A DNA stretch of 64,000 bases from Bacteroidota bacterium. Lineage in GTDB: Bacteria; Bacteroidota; Bacteroidia; Bacteroidales; P3. The translations under genes were made by a program, and so were the position numbers. The stretch lies in the NCBI GenBank assembly GCA_023415495.1, contig JAEZKK010000018.1, positions 1 through 64,000 of the forward strand, in the 5' to 3' direction. Numbering within the stretch: position 1 is the first letter of the stretch; every line of letters starts with the position of its first letter. The notes beneath the pieces were generated by a model. That model ran no database searches and was not told the DNA's origin. It saw nothing but the letters and a program-made list of their open reading frames with translations. Of this stretch, positions 16,985 through 25,280 are shown piece after piece.

Positions 16985-18125
16985 ATTGGAGACTATCCCA
17001 AAATGAAAGGGAACTACAACCATATAGTTCTCTATCTAAAATTTCTTCCATTGGAGACTATCCCAAAATGAAAGGGAACTACAACACTCGCAGAAAAGAG
17101 CTTATCTACCTCAGAATTGGAGACTATCCCAAAATGAAAGGGAACTACAACACAACATAATTTTCACTATCTATAACTATAATTGGAGACTATCCCAAAA
17201 TGAAAGGGAACTACAACACAGATGATTGAGTAGATGTAATATCTGAATTGGAGACTATCCCAAAATGAAAGGGAACTACAACGATTAGATTCTTATTTTT
17301 ATCGTTTGTTGTATTGGAGACTATCCCAAAATGAAAGGGAACTACAACCAATTTAATAGGGTCAGGAGACATAATAAAGATTGGAGACTATCCCAAAATG
17401 AAAGGGAACTACAACTGATTAAATGCTACTGTAGGGGTAGTATTAATTGGAGACTATCCCAAAATGAAAGGGAACTACAACAAATCTTCTATTGTAATTA
17501 TGAATTTATGTATTGGAGACTATCCCAAAATGAAAGGGAACTACAACCAGTATCAAAACCAATCCTTATTATCGTTTATTGGAGACTATCCCAAAATGAA
17601 AGGGAACTACAACAACCTGATTGAGTTACTTCTGCAATGACAATTGGAGACTATCCCAAAATGAAAGGGAACTACAACTAAAGGACAATTGCTTATCATC
17701 GCCATAAAATTGGAGACTATCCCAAAATGAAAGGGAACTACAACTTACAAAATGAAAGGGTAGCACCTGAATAAATTGGAGACTATCCCAAAATGAAAGG
17801 GAACTACAACATCAGTCCAGATGTTTCTTTTTGCTATTTTATTGGAGACTATCCCAAAATGAAAGGGAACTACAACGACATAGCATATAGCTTGTCGCAG
17901 ATAATATTGGAGACTATCCCAAAATGAAAGGGAACTACAACGAGACTCAATAGCATCAAAAAGTATTTGAAATTGGAGACTATCCCAAAATGAAAGGGAA
18001 CTACAACTCCCAACCCATTTTTTCACCAAAGAAATTAATTGGAGACTATCCCAAAATGAAAGGGAACTACAACTTGCTTTTAATCCTTCTTCACAAGCAT
18101 TATATTGGAGACTATCCCAAAATGA
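16985..18125 (+). CRISPR. Type VI-A CRISPR array, 17 full repeats plus a truncated terminal repeat
   Basis: A 36-bp direct repeat beginning ATTGGAGACTATCCC and ending GGGAACTACAAC occurs at 16985, 17050, 17116, 17182, 17247, 17313, 17380, 17446, 17512, 17578, 17643, 17709, 17775, 17841, 17906, 17972 and 18038. Spacers are 29-31 bp, 17 in all. The repeat has the Cas13a shape (CCC and GGG stem halves around an A-rich loop, ACTACAAC tail). The last copy at 18104 matches for 22 bp and then breaks off, marking the trailer end. The spacer at 17745-17774 contains 13 nt of the repeat (17748-17760). Same strand as cas13a. Confidence 0.98.
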
Positions 18126-18167
18126 GAAGAGACTATTGCTCTTGTTATTGAGGGATAGTCTCTTTTT
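18108..18167 (+). terminator. Array terminator built from the truncated last repeat
   Basis: GAGACTATCCC of the terminal repeat (18108-18118) pairs perfectly with GGGATAGTCTC (18152-18162), followed by TTTTT. A second segment AGAGACTAT (18128-18136) can pair with ATAGTCTCT (18155-18163) instead, giving a shorter terminator hairpin. Either form would end pre-crRNA transcription. Confidence 0.75.
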
Positions 18168-18171
18168 AATC

Positions 18172-18479
18172 TGAAATCTTCTTGTTCTTGCTCTGAAATC
18201 TTCTTGTTTATGGTTTGAAATCTTCTTGTTTATGGTCTGAAAGTGCCACTTTTAAGGTTGGGAAGTGGCACTTTTAAGGTTGGGAAGTGGCACTTGCGAG
18301 GGTCGGAAGTGGCACTTCTGAGCCATATAAGTGGCACTTCTGAGGGTCGAAAGTGCCACTTTGGGAGTATATAAGTGGCACTTATGAGTCATATAAGTGG
18401 CACTTATGGGGTATGAAAACTAAGTTGTTGAGGTATGAAAACTAAGTTGTTTGAGCATAAAACTTCTTTCTTTGCTCAT
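18172..18479. repeat. 22-bp block tandem array, 14 units in strict phase
   Basis: Fourteen units begin at 18172 + 22k without any phase slip. Units 1-3 share TGAAATCTTCTTGTT; units 4-11 carry the near-palindromic core AAGTGSCACTT; units 12-14 carry AAAACTAAGTT or its decayed form. The flanks within each unit vary while the core is held within a block. The array starts five bases after the CRISPR terminator. It does not encode a protein on either strand that I would accept. Function unknown. Confidence 0.85.
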
Positions 18480-18700
18480 AGATATTTCTTAATTGCTTAA
18501 ATCCAATCTTTCTTATTGGAAATGATTAATTTTATATCTTGTATTTTCGAAGAGTTGGATTATAAGTTTACTGCTTTTTCTACTACATTTTTACTACTTC
18601 CTGCAAAAAAAATCATAAGTATATATTTTATCAATGAATTTATTATGAATAAATACTTGCACCATTCTTTAAAACATTCTCTGGGAATGGACTTTTTTAC
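18480..18700. other. Gap between 22-bp array and R-M promoter
   Basis: AT-rich sequence. A 72-codon open frame starts at 18516 but overlaps the promoter box at 18701 and has no recognisable features, so it is not called as a gene. I see nothing else. Confidence 0.4.
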
Positions 18701-18708
18701 TATCTTTG
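18701..18708 (+). promoter_or_regulatory. -7 box for the R-M leader transcript
   Basis: TATCTTTG at 18701-18708. It would start a transcript near 18715 with a leader of about 250 nt before mod. No TTG at the expected -33 position. Confidence 0.5.
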
Positions 18709-18747
18709 CCAATCAAACCAAAAGTGGTTTGTAGTTTTTTATTAGAA

Positions 18748-18920
18748 AAATAGCGTTAGCTATTTGTTCTTGTTTATTGAAACCTCGGAAATTTCAAAAA
18801 ACACAACAAAGAACGGATATGTTTACGCTCGTGTCATACGGCATGGGCGTAACTTGTCTTGTTGTGTGGGCTTCCGAGGGCCTCAATGAACGGATGAGTT
18901 ACATAACCCATGCTTTTTTT
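18748..18920 (+). ncRNA. Structured leader RNA with possible attenuator, upstream of type III R-M
   Basis: A small hairpin (AAATAGC/GCTATTT, 18748-18765) is followed by a long rod: GTTC 18766-18769 with GAAC 18888-18891, ATTGA with TCAAT, CCTCGGAA 18783-18790 with TTCCGAGG 18872-18879, CACAACAAAGA 18802-18812 with TCTTGTTGTG 18857-18866, GTTTACGC 18821-18828 with GCGTAAC 18847-18853. An alternative pairs CATGGG (18842-18847) and GTAAC (18849-18853) with GTTAC (18898-18902) and CCCATG (18907-18912), directly before T7 at 18914-18920, which is an intrinsic terminator. The two folds exclude each other. I do not recognise a named RNA family. Confidence 0.55.
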
Positions 18921-18968
18921 GTAACTTTCTTTGAATAAATAGCCGATGCACTAAATACAATTAATGCT

Positions 18969-20849
18969 ATGGCGAAATCTTTAATCTTTGAACTTCCTAA
19001 AATTGTTGAAGAGGGCAGAAAGGAAGCGGAAAAAATCCTTGAACGTTTAAGTACTGCAAATAAAATTGGTCTTCAAACCAATGAACTTGTTATTCCTGCA
19101 AAGGATAGCTCTGGGCTTTGGAAAGGACAAAACACCCAAGAAGTAAGCAAAGATTGGATTAATAGATTAATTTATGGGGATAATCTCTTAGCCATGCAAG
19201 CACTACTTGCAGGAGATGAAGCTTCGCGACTTCCTTCAATGCGAGGAATGATAGACCTTATTTATATAGACCCTCCATACGATAGCAAGGCAGATTACAG
19301 AACAAGTGTTAAACTCCCTGGTGCTGACCTTTCACAAAAGCCAACAGTAATAGAACAATTTGCTTATGCAGATACTTGGAAAGATGGTACTGTATCTTAT
19401 CTTAAAATGCTTTACCCTCGTCTTGTTTTGCTTAAAGAACTTTTAAGCGAAAGAGGTAGTATTTATTTACATATTGATTGGCATGTAGGACATTACGTAA
19501 AACTATTGCTTGATGATATATTTGGAAAGGAGAGATTAGTAAATGAAATCATCTGGTGCTATACTGGACCTGGATCTCCATTTATGAAGCAATTTAACAG
19601 AAAACATGATAATATATTCTGGTACTCTAAAACAAATAATTGGATATTTAATCAAGATGATATAAGAGTTTCTTATAAAGATCCAAATCAAACTTTAAGA
19701 AAAGCTTTCGATTCAGGAAGAGGAATGAGCGAAGAAGAAATACAAAGATATAGAGAAAGAGGGAAAGTCCCTGAAACTTGGTGGGACGATATAGCAATTG
19801 CTGTGCGTTCCAATCAAAATCTTGGTTATTCAACTCAGAAACCTATAAAATTGCTTGAAAGAATAATTAAAGCAAGTAGTAATGAGGGTTCTATTGTTTT
19901 AGATGTGTTTGGGGGTAGTGGTACAACGGCTGCTGTTGCTGAAAGGTTGGGAAGAAGATGGATTACTACGGATATTGGGAAACCTGCTATTCTTGTAATG
20001 AGAAAGAGATTTATTGACCAAGATGTTAAGCCTTTCCTTTATCAATCGATTGGGGATTATCAAAAAGAAGCTTTTAGTAGTAGCAAGCTTTACAAAAGAG
20101 TTGGGGATTTAAGTCAAATTGTTATGGGACTTTATGGTGCTTTACCTTTTGGAGTAGAGGAATTGGCTGATAGGAATATTGGATATATTAAGAGTAGTCG
20201 TACTTTGGTTATTGTTGATAGTCCAAATAAACTTACTGGAAAGGCAACAATTAAAAGAGCTGTTGAGGCAAAGAATACTGTTTTAGGAGGAGGTTGGAAT
20301 AAGGTTGTTGTTTTAGGATGGAACTTTGCTTATGATATTTCGGAAGCTATTGGAATTTATAAGGATGATGTTGAGGTTTTGGTTATTCCTCCTGACCTAT
20401 TAGATAAATTAGCCTCAAAGAAAGAATATGCAAAATTAGTTCAGTCAAAGAATATTCGTTTCTCTACCTTGCAATATCTAACTATTAAACCTATTGAAGT
20501 AATTAAAACTTCTAACTCAGAAGATAATATTAAAATTAGGTTGGATAATTACATATTGCTTTCTCCTGATAATATTCCTCTTGATGATAAAGACAAAGAA
20601 AAGCTACAACATATTATTGAAGAAGATCCTTTGGCTTTAATTGAGTATTGGAGTATTGACCCTGATTACGATGGGATTACTTTTAGAAGCTCTTGGCAAG
20701 ACTATCGAGGAAATACTGCCAATGATAAAGATGATTTGCATTGTGTTTATATGGCTGACTTGTTTGTTCCCGCAAAAGAGAATAGGCAGGTTTGTATTAA
20801 GGCTGTGGATGTTTTTGGTTTTGAATCAATGATAATTGAAAAACTTTAG
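18969..20849 (+). CDS. mod: Type III restriction-modification DNA methyltransferase (Mod)
   Basis: Adenine methyltransferase subunit that provides sequence recognition and protection for a type III R-M system. The catalytic motif DPPY lies at residues 101-104 (LIYIDPPYDSKADY) and the SAM-binding motif FGGSGTT at 314, i.e. the beta-class order. The stretch between them, and the C-terminal part with repeated strand-rich sequence, would hold the target recognition domain. At 626 residues the length is typical. Five bases separate its stop from res, so the two are co-translated. No simple-sequence phase-variation tract is visible within the gene. An ATG at 18964 out of frame precedes the start and may be irrelevant. 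Confidence 0.94.
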   Translation: MAKSLIFELPKIVEEGRKEAEKILERLSTANKIGLQTNELVIPAKDSSGLWKGQNTQEVSKDWINRLIYGDNLLAMQALLAGDEASRLPSMRGMIDLIYIDPPYDSKADYRTSVKLPGADLSQKPTVIEQFAYADTWKDGTVSYLKMLYPRLVLLKELLSERGSIYLHIDWHVGHYVKLLLDDIFGKERLVNEIIWCYTGPGSPFMKQFNRKHDNIFWYSKTNNWIFNQDDIRVSYKDPNQTLRKAFDSGRGMSEEEIQRYRERGKVPETWWDDIAIAVRSNQNLGYSTQKPIKLLERIIKASSNEGSIVLDVFGGSGTTAAVAERLGRRWITTDIGKPAILVMRKRFIDQDVKPFLYQSIGDYQKEAFSSSKLYKRVGDLSQIVMGLYGALPFGVEELADRNIGYIKSSRTLVIVDSPNKLTGKATIKRAVEAKNTVLGGGWNKVVVLGWNFAYDISEAIGIYKDDVEVLVIPPDLLDKLASKKEYAKLVQSKNIRFSTLQYLTIKPIEVIKTSNSEDNIKIRLDNYILLSPDNIPLDDKDKEKLQHIIEEDPLALIEYWSIDPDYDGITFRSSWQDYRGNTANDKDDLHCVYMADLFVPAKENRQVCIKAVDVFGFESMIIEKL

Positions 20850-20854
20850 GAGTT

Positions 20855-23758
20855 ATGGCAAAGAAACAATTAAATGGAGATATTCCATTAGAATTAGCAA
20901 AGAGAATATCCCAAGAAGTAAATAATGCTTTTAATGATGGTTGTTTATTTGAACAAGTTACTCCTACAACAAGAGATTTAATAAAATTTTGGTTTTGTGA
21001 GCCACATACCGAAACAAGAAATATTAATTTCCATGAGGGACAAAGACAAAGTATTTTAAATACAATTTATCTTCATGAGGTTTTGAAGGTAGAGAATGTT
21101 TTGGATATTTATAATAGGGTTGCTGAAGACCTTTTGCCTTTTGTCAATATGGTTGATTTAAAGAAAGAGAAATACTCCTACCCTAAGTATGCTATTAAGA
21201 TGGCAACAGGAACAGGGAAGACTTGGGTTATGCACGCTCTAATGATTTGGCAATTGCTCAATGCAAAACATGAAGAGCAGTATAGTAGTCGTTATACTAA
21301 GAACTTTCTTATTGTTGCTCCTGGCATAATTGTTTACGATAGGCTTTTAGATGCTTTTAAGGGAAAGATTAAAGAGGGAACTCAAGAAAGAGATGAAAGG
21401 AAGAATGATTATTATTCTAATGAGGACTTGTTTTTGCCTCCAGCCTACAAAGAAGAAATAATTAGTTTTATTCAGAACAACACTGTTACAAAGGATGAAA
21501 TTGGTAAGAAGATTACAGGAGAAGGTTTAATTGCTATTACCAATTGGCATTTATTTTTAAGTAGAGATGAAGAGTTAGAAGATGAAGAGTTGGAAACAGA
21601 TGTATTATATAATGGTAGAAGTGTTATCAAAGACCTATTGCCTGCTCGCCCTAGTTTGAGTGCAGGAAACTCTTTAGAACAATTGGATAGACAGTATTTG
21701 AGAGGAAATGAGTTGGATTATTTGGCAGAGTTACCAAATCTAATGGTAATTAATGATGAGGCTCACCATATTCACGAAAACAAAGTTAATGGAGAGATTG
21801 AAGAGGTTGAATGGCAAGAGGGATTAAATTTTATTGCAAGAAATAAGCTTGATAAGTTTATGCAGGTTGACTTTTCTGCTACTCCTTACGATAATGTTGG
21901 TTCAGGGAAAAATGCTACTAAGGTTTTCTTTCCTTATATTATTACTGATTTTGACCTAAAAACAGCAATATTAAAAGGGTTTGTGAAAACTATTCTTATA
22001 GATAAAAGACAAGAGATAACAGATTTACAAGGTTTGGACTTTAAGGCTGTTAGAGATGGTAAGAAAGTAAGTTTGAGTGAAGGACAGAGATTAATGCTTA
22101 GAGCAGGATTGAAAAAGCTTAGAATATTAGAGGATGAGTTTGTAAAGATTGATGACACAAAACATCCAAAAATGCTTGTTATATGTGAAGATACAAGCGT
22201 TACTGAGCCTGTTGAGGAGTTTCTTATTCGAGAAGGTTTAAATGGAAATGATGTTTTAAGGGTTGATAGTAATCGTCAAGGAGAGATTGGAGAAAAGGAA
22301 TGGAAAGTATTAAAGGAAAAGCTTTTTAATGTTGACAAATATTCTTCTCCAAAGATTATTGTTTCTGTTCTTATGCTTAGAGAAGGTTTTGATGTTAATA
22401 ATATCTGTGTTATTGTTCCACTTAGGGCTTCTACTGCTCCTATTCTCTTAGAGCAAACTATAGGGAGAGGTTTACGTCAAATGTGGAGAGGTAAAGAATA
22501 TGAAGAACAGAAAATAGAGAATAGGATAAGGGTATTTCAGCAAAAAAAATCACCTCTTTCTTATATTGATATGCTTTCAATTGTTGAACATCCTGCTTTT
22601 ATGAGTTTCTATGATGAATTATTAAGTGCTGGTGTTGCAGGTATTGAAGAAAGGGATTTGACAAATAAGAATGCAATTGGTGATATTATTAAAGTTGAGT
22701 TAAAAGAAAACTTTAAAGACTATGATTTGTTTTGGCCTATTGTTATAAAAGATGTTGAAGAGGAGATTAAGCCTTTGGATATAGATATAAGCAAATTGAA
22801 TTCTTTTGAAAGTTTTTATTTGAGCGATTTACAAAAAGTAATTAGCACAAAAGGAGAAAGTTTTATCTCAAAAGAAATTACTGTTGGTACTCAGTTTGGC
22901 AAATATGAGGTAAATGCAAATCTGTTTAATGCTCAAACTTATAACGAATATCTTCAGAAGATTTTAAAGATAATTACAAATAGAATAGATAAAGAAGGGA
23001 AAAAATCGAAAAGAGATTATCCAATGCTTCAGGTTAATGAAGTTGAAATTATAAGAGTATTAGACAGGTATATTAGAATAAAGTTATTTAATCAATCATT
23101 TGATCCTTTTGTAAATTATAACTGGAAAGTTCTTTTAGCTAAAAATGGAATAGTAACTCATCATATTATTAAAGAAATGAGTAAGGCTATTTATGAAATG
23201 CAAACAAATGTTGATATTTCAGAAGCTATTGTTGAAAAAAGATATTTCTCAGAAGTAAATACATTGAGAATAAGGGAAAATTACTCTTTAGATGTTTCTA
23301 AAACTATATTTGATAAATTAGGCTATCCTTCTAATAAAGGGGGATTAGAGAAAACTTTTATTGAGTTTATTGATTTGGATGCAGATGTTGAAAGCTTTAT
23401 CAAGATTAATGAAACTCAACATAGGTTTTCTTCTATTTTCTATATTAGGCAAGATGGCTTATTATCTAATTATTCTCCTGACTTCTTAGTAAAGACAAAG
23501 GACAAATATTATGTTATTGAGACTAAGGGAGAAGATAAAAAAAATGATAGCAATGTTAAACAAAAGCAATTAGCTACTATTGAATGGTGTAAGAAAATTA
23601 ATTCATTAAATCCAGAATTTCGAGATAATAGAGAATGGGAATATATCTTATTAGCAGAAAATGATTTCTACACTTGGAAAAACAATAGTGCAAGTCTAAT
23701 TGATATTTGTAAATACGCAAAGGTTGTTGAAACTGCTGTTCAAGGTACTTTGTTTTAA
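20855..23758 (+). CDS. res: Type III restriction endonuclease subunit (Res)
   Basis: Helicase-nuclease subunit of the type III R-M enzyme. Superfamily 2 motifs are complete: Walker A ATGTGKT (117-123), DEAH (301-304) in NDEAHHIHE, SATPY (from 341), and motif VI QTIGRGLRQMW. Near the C terminus PD876 and E889-x-K891 (SPDFLVKTK, VIETKG) form the PD-(D/E)xK nuclease. At 967 residues it is full length with no frameshift. It acts with Mod upstream. The gene ends 11 bp before the convergent symporter gene. Nothing suggests degradation, so the system appears functional. Confidence 0.95.
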   Translation: MAKKQLNGDIPLELAKRISQEVNNAFNDGCLFEQVTPTTRDLIKFWFCEPHTETRNINFHEGQRQSILNTIYLHEVLKVENVLDIYNRVAEDLLPFVNMVDLKKEKYSYPKYAIKMATGTGKTWVMHALMIWQLLNAKHEEQYSSRYTKNFLIVAPGIIVYDRLLDAFKGKIKEGTQERDERKNDYYSNEDLFLPPAYKEEIISFIQNNTVTKDEIGKKITGEGLIAITNWHLFLSRDEELEDEELETDVLYNGRSVIKDLLPARPSLSAGNSLEQLDRQYLRGNELDYLAELPNLMVINDEAHHIHENKVNGEIEEVEWQEGLNFIARNKLDKFMQVDFSATPYDNVGSGKNATKVFFPYIITDFDLKTAILKGFVKTILIDKRQEITDLQGLDFKAVRDGKKVSLSEGQRLMLRAGLKKLRILEDEFVKIDDTKHPKMLVICEDTSVTEPVEEFLIREGLNGNDVLRVDSNRQGEIGEKEWKVLKEKLFNVDKYSSPKIIVSVLMLREGFDVNNICVIVPLRASTAPILLEQTIGRGLRQMWRGKEYEEQKIENRIRVFQQKKSPLSYIDMLSIVEHPAFMSFYDELLSAGVAGIEERDLTNKNAIGDIIKVELKENFKDYDLFWPIVIKDVEEEIKPLDIDISKLNSFESFYLSDLQKVISTKGESFISKEITVGTQFGKYEVNANLFNAQTYNEYLQKILKIITNRIDKEGKKSKRDYPMLQVNEVEIIRVLDRYIRIKLFNQSFDPFVNYNWKVLLAKNGIVTHHIIKEMSKAIYEMQTNVDISEAIVEKRYFSEVNTLRIRENYSLDVSKTIFDKLGYPSNKGGLEKTFIEFIDLDADVESFIKINETQHRFSSIFYIRQDGLLSNYSPDFLVKTKDKYYVIETKGEDKKNDSNVKQKQLATIEWCKKINSLNPEFRDNREWEYILLAENDFYTWKNNSASLIDICKYAKVVETAVQGTLF

Positions 23759-23769
23759 TAATATTATCA

Positions 23770-25221
23770 CTAATACTTTACTGCTTTTTCTTTTTTGCTA
23801 AGCATTAGTATTCCAAGGAAGGTTATAAGTCCGTTTAGGACTAAGAGTTCGAAGTCGAAGCTGTAGTTGAACCATGCTTGGGAGTTAACATTTAGGATAA
23901 AACATAGGATTGGGGAGATTATGCATATTATTGGTATGTATCGGTCGGCAGCTTTTCTTTTGGTTAATAGTCCAAAGGCAAAGAGCCCTAATAGTGGTCC
24001 GTAGGTTATTGAGGCTACTTGGTAAAGCATATCTATTAGATGGTCGTTTTGGTGATGTCCGTAAAATATTATTACTCCTACGAATACTAAGGCAAAACTT
24101 ATATGGATTATATGTCTTATTCTGGTTTTCTTTCTCTCGTTATAGTCCTCTCTTTTCTCAAGGTTAAGAAAATCGACCGAAAAGGCAGTGGTTAGAGAGG
24201 TTAAGGCTCCGTCAGCAGAAGGGAAGAGGGCTGAGATAAGTCCAATGATAAATACTACTCCTGCAATTGGTCCAAGATGTTCAAAGGCTATGGTTGGGAA
24301 AAGCATATCTCCTTTAATGTCTATTCCTTTTTGTGCAGAAAAGATATAGAGTGCAGCTCCAAGCATTAGGAAGAGGAAGTTCACAAAGAAAAGAGTTATA
24401 CTAAAGGTTACCATATTCTTTTGGGCACTTTTAATATTCTTGCAGCTAAGGTTTTTTTGCATCATCTCTTGGTCAAGTCCTGTCATTGAAATACAGATAA
24501 ACATGCCTCCTAATATCTGTTTCCACCAAGCAAGCCTGCTTGCATTATCGGTGATAAAGATTTTAGAGTAATCGCTTTCCCATACTGTTGATAAAAGTCC
24601 AAAGGAGTTCATTCCCATTGCTTTTGCTACCATAATAAAACTCATCACAAGGGCAGCAAGCATAAATGTGGTTTGGAGAGTATCTGTCCATATTATTGTT
24701 TTAATTCCTCCTTTGAAGGTAAAGGCGAGGATTAGAGTTAGGAATAATAATACAGTTAATTCAAAGGGAATTCCCCATGAGGAGAAAACAAAATCCTGCA
24801 ATACTATTATTACTATAAACATCCTAAGTGAGGCTCCAAGTGTTCTGGAAAGGAGAAAATAGAAAGAGCCAGTTAGATGTGATTTCTTGCCGAATCTTTG
24901 TCCAAGATATTGGTAAATGGATGTTAGATTAAGTCTATAATACATTGGCATTAGCACAAAGGCAATTACCATATAACCTATAAAGAAGCCGAAAACGGTT
25001 AGCATATAAGTAAAGTGTCTGTCGTTTACCCAGCCTGGAACGCTCATAAATGTTACGCCAGAAAGGCTTGCACCTATCATTCCATAGGCTACAACAAACC
25101 AAGGTGAACGTTTATTGCCGGAGAAGAAAGATTGATTATTGGCTTTTCTTGCAGTTAGATAGGTTATAAAGAATAGTAATAGGGTGTAAAGTACAAAAGC
25201 CCAAAAGATAATTTGTTCCAT
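23770..25221 (-). CDS. Sodium:solute symporter family transporter
   Basis: A 483-residue polytopic membrane protein of the SSS family (LeuT fold), which couples Na+ uptake to a solute. Family marks include the N-terminal KANNQSFFSGNKRSPWFVVAYGMIGASLSGVTFMSVPGWV, LGQRFGKKSHLTGSFYFLLSRTLGASLRM and GGIKTIIWTDTLQT. I count about 13 hydrophobic helices, the usual number. The substrate cannot be read from sequence; sialic acid, sugars and amino acids are all known substrates in the family. It is divergent from recR and convergent with res, and forms a one-gene unit. Confidence 0.9.
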   Translation of the reverse strand: MEQIIFWAFVLYTLLLFFITYLTARKANNQSFFSGNKRSPWFVVAYGMIGASLSGVTFMSVPGWVNDRHFTYMLTVFGFFIGYMVIAFVLMPMYYRLNLTSIYQYLGQRFGKKSHLTGSFYFLLSRTLGASLRMFIVIIVLQDFVFSSWGIPFELTVLLFLTLILAFTFKGGIKTIIWTDTLQTTFMLAALVMSFIMVAKAMGMNSFGLLSTVWESDYSKIFITDNASRLAWWKQILGGMFICISMTGLDQEMMQKNLSCKNIKSAQKNMVTFSITLFFVNFLFLMLGAALYIFSAQKGIDIKGDMLFPTIAFEHLGPIAGVVFIIGLISALFPSADGALTSLTTAFSVDFLNLEKREDYNERKKTRIRHIIHISFALVFVGVIIFYGHHQNDHLIDMLYQVASITYGPLLGLFAFGLLTKRKAADRYIPIICIISPILCFILNVNSQAWFNYSFDFELLVLNGLITFLGILMLSKKEKAVKY

Positions 25222-25231
25222 AGAATTTGAT

Positions 25232-25239
25232 TATATTTG
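25232..25239 (+). promoter_or_regulatory. recR promoter -7 box
   Basis: TATATTTG at 25232-25239, 41 bases before the recR ATG. It lies nearly on top of the divergent symporter promoter. Confidence 0.5.
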
Positions 25240-25244
25240 CAAAG

Positions 25245-25252
25245 CAAAAGTA
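25245..25252 (-). promoter_or_regulatory. Symporter gene promoter -7 box
   Basis: Minus-strand TACTTTTG at 25245-25252, 23 bases upstream of the symporter ATG at 25221. The two divergent start regions overlap, so the two promoters may interfere with each other. Confidence 0.45.
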
Positions 25253-25280
25253 AGACTTTTTTCTAAGAAAAATACAATAT

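Noticed and set aside
17331..17624. 97-codon plus-strand open frame in the CRISPR array
   Set aside because: It is made of the repeat translated every 66 bp (WRLSQNERELQ); the array period is a multiple of three, so the frame stays open by chance.
17745..18029. 94-codon minus-strand open frame in the CRISPR array
   Set aside because: Also an artefact of the repeat (CSSLSFWDSLQ, VVPFHFGIVSN). It does show that several spacers read open on the strand complementary to the crRNA, as expected for spacers against coding RNA, but it is no gene.
18516..18734. 72-codon open frame between the 22-bp array and mod
   Set aside because: Its end runs over the TATCTTTG promoter box at 18701 and it has no recognisable domain or ribosome site.
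18766..18891. Integron attC site (imperfect palindrome with extrahelical bases)
   Set aside because: I could not find matching RYYYAAC and GTTRRRY core boxes at the ends and there is no integron integrase or cassette array in the window.
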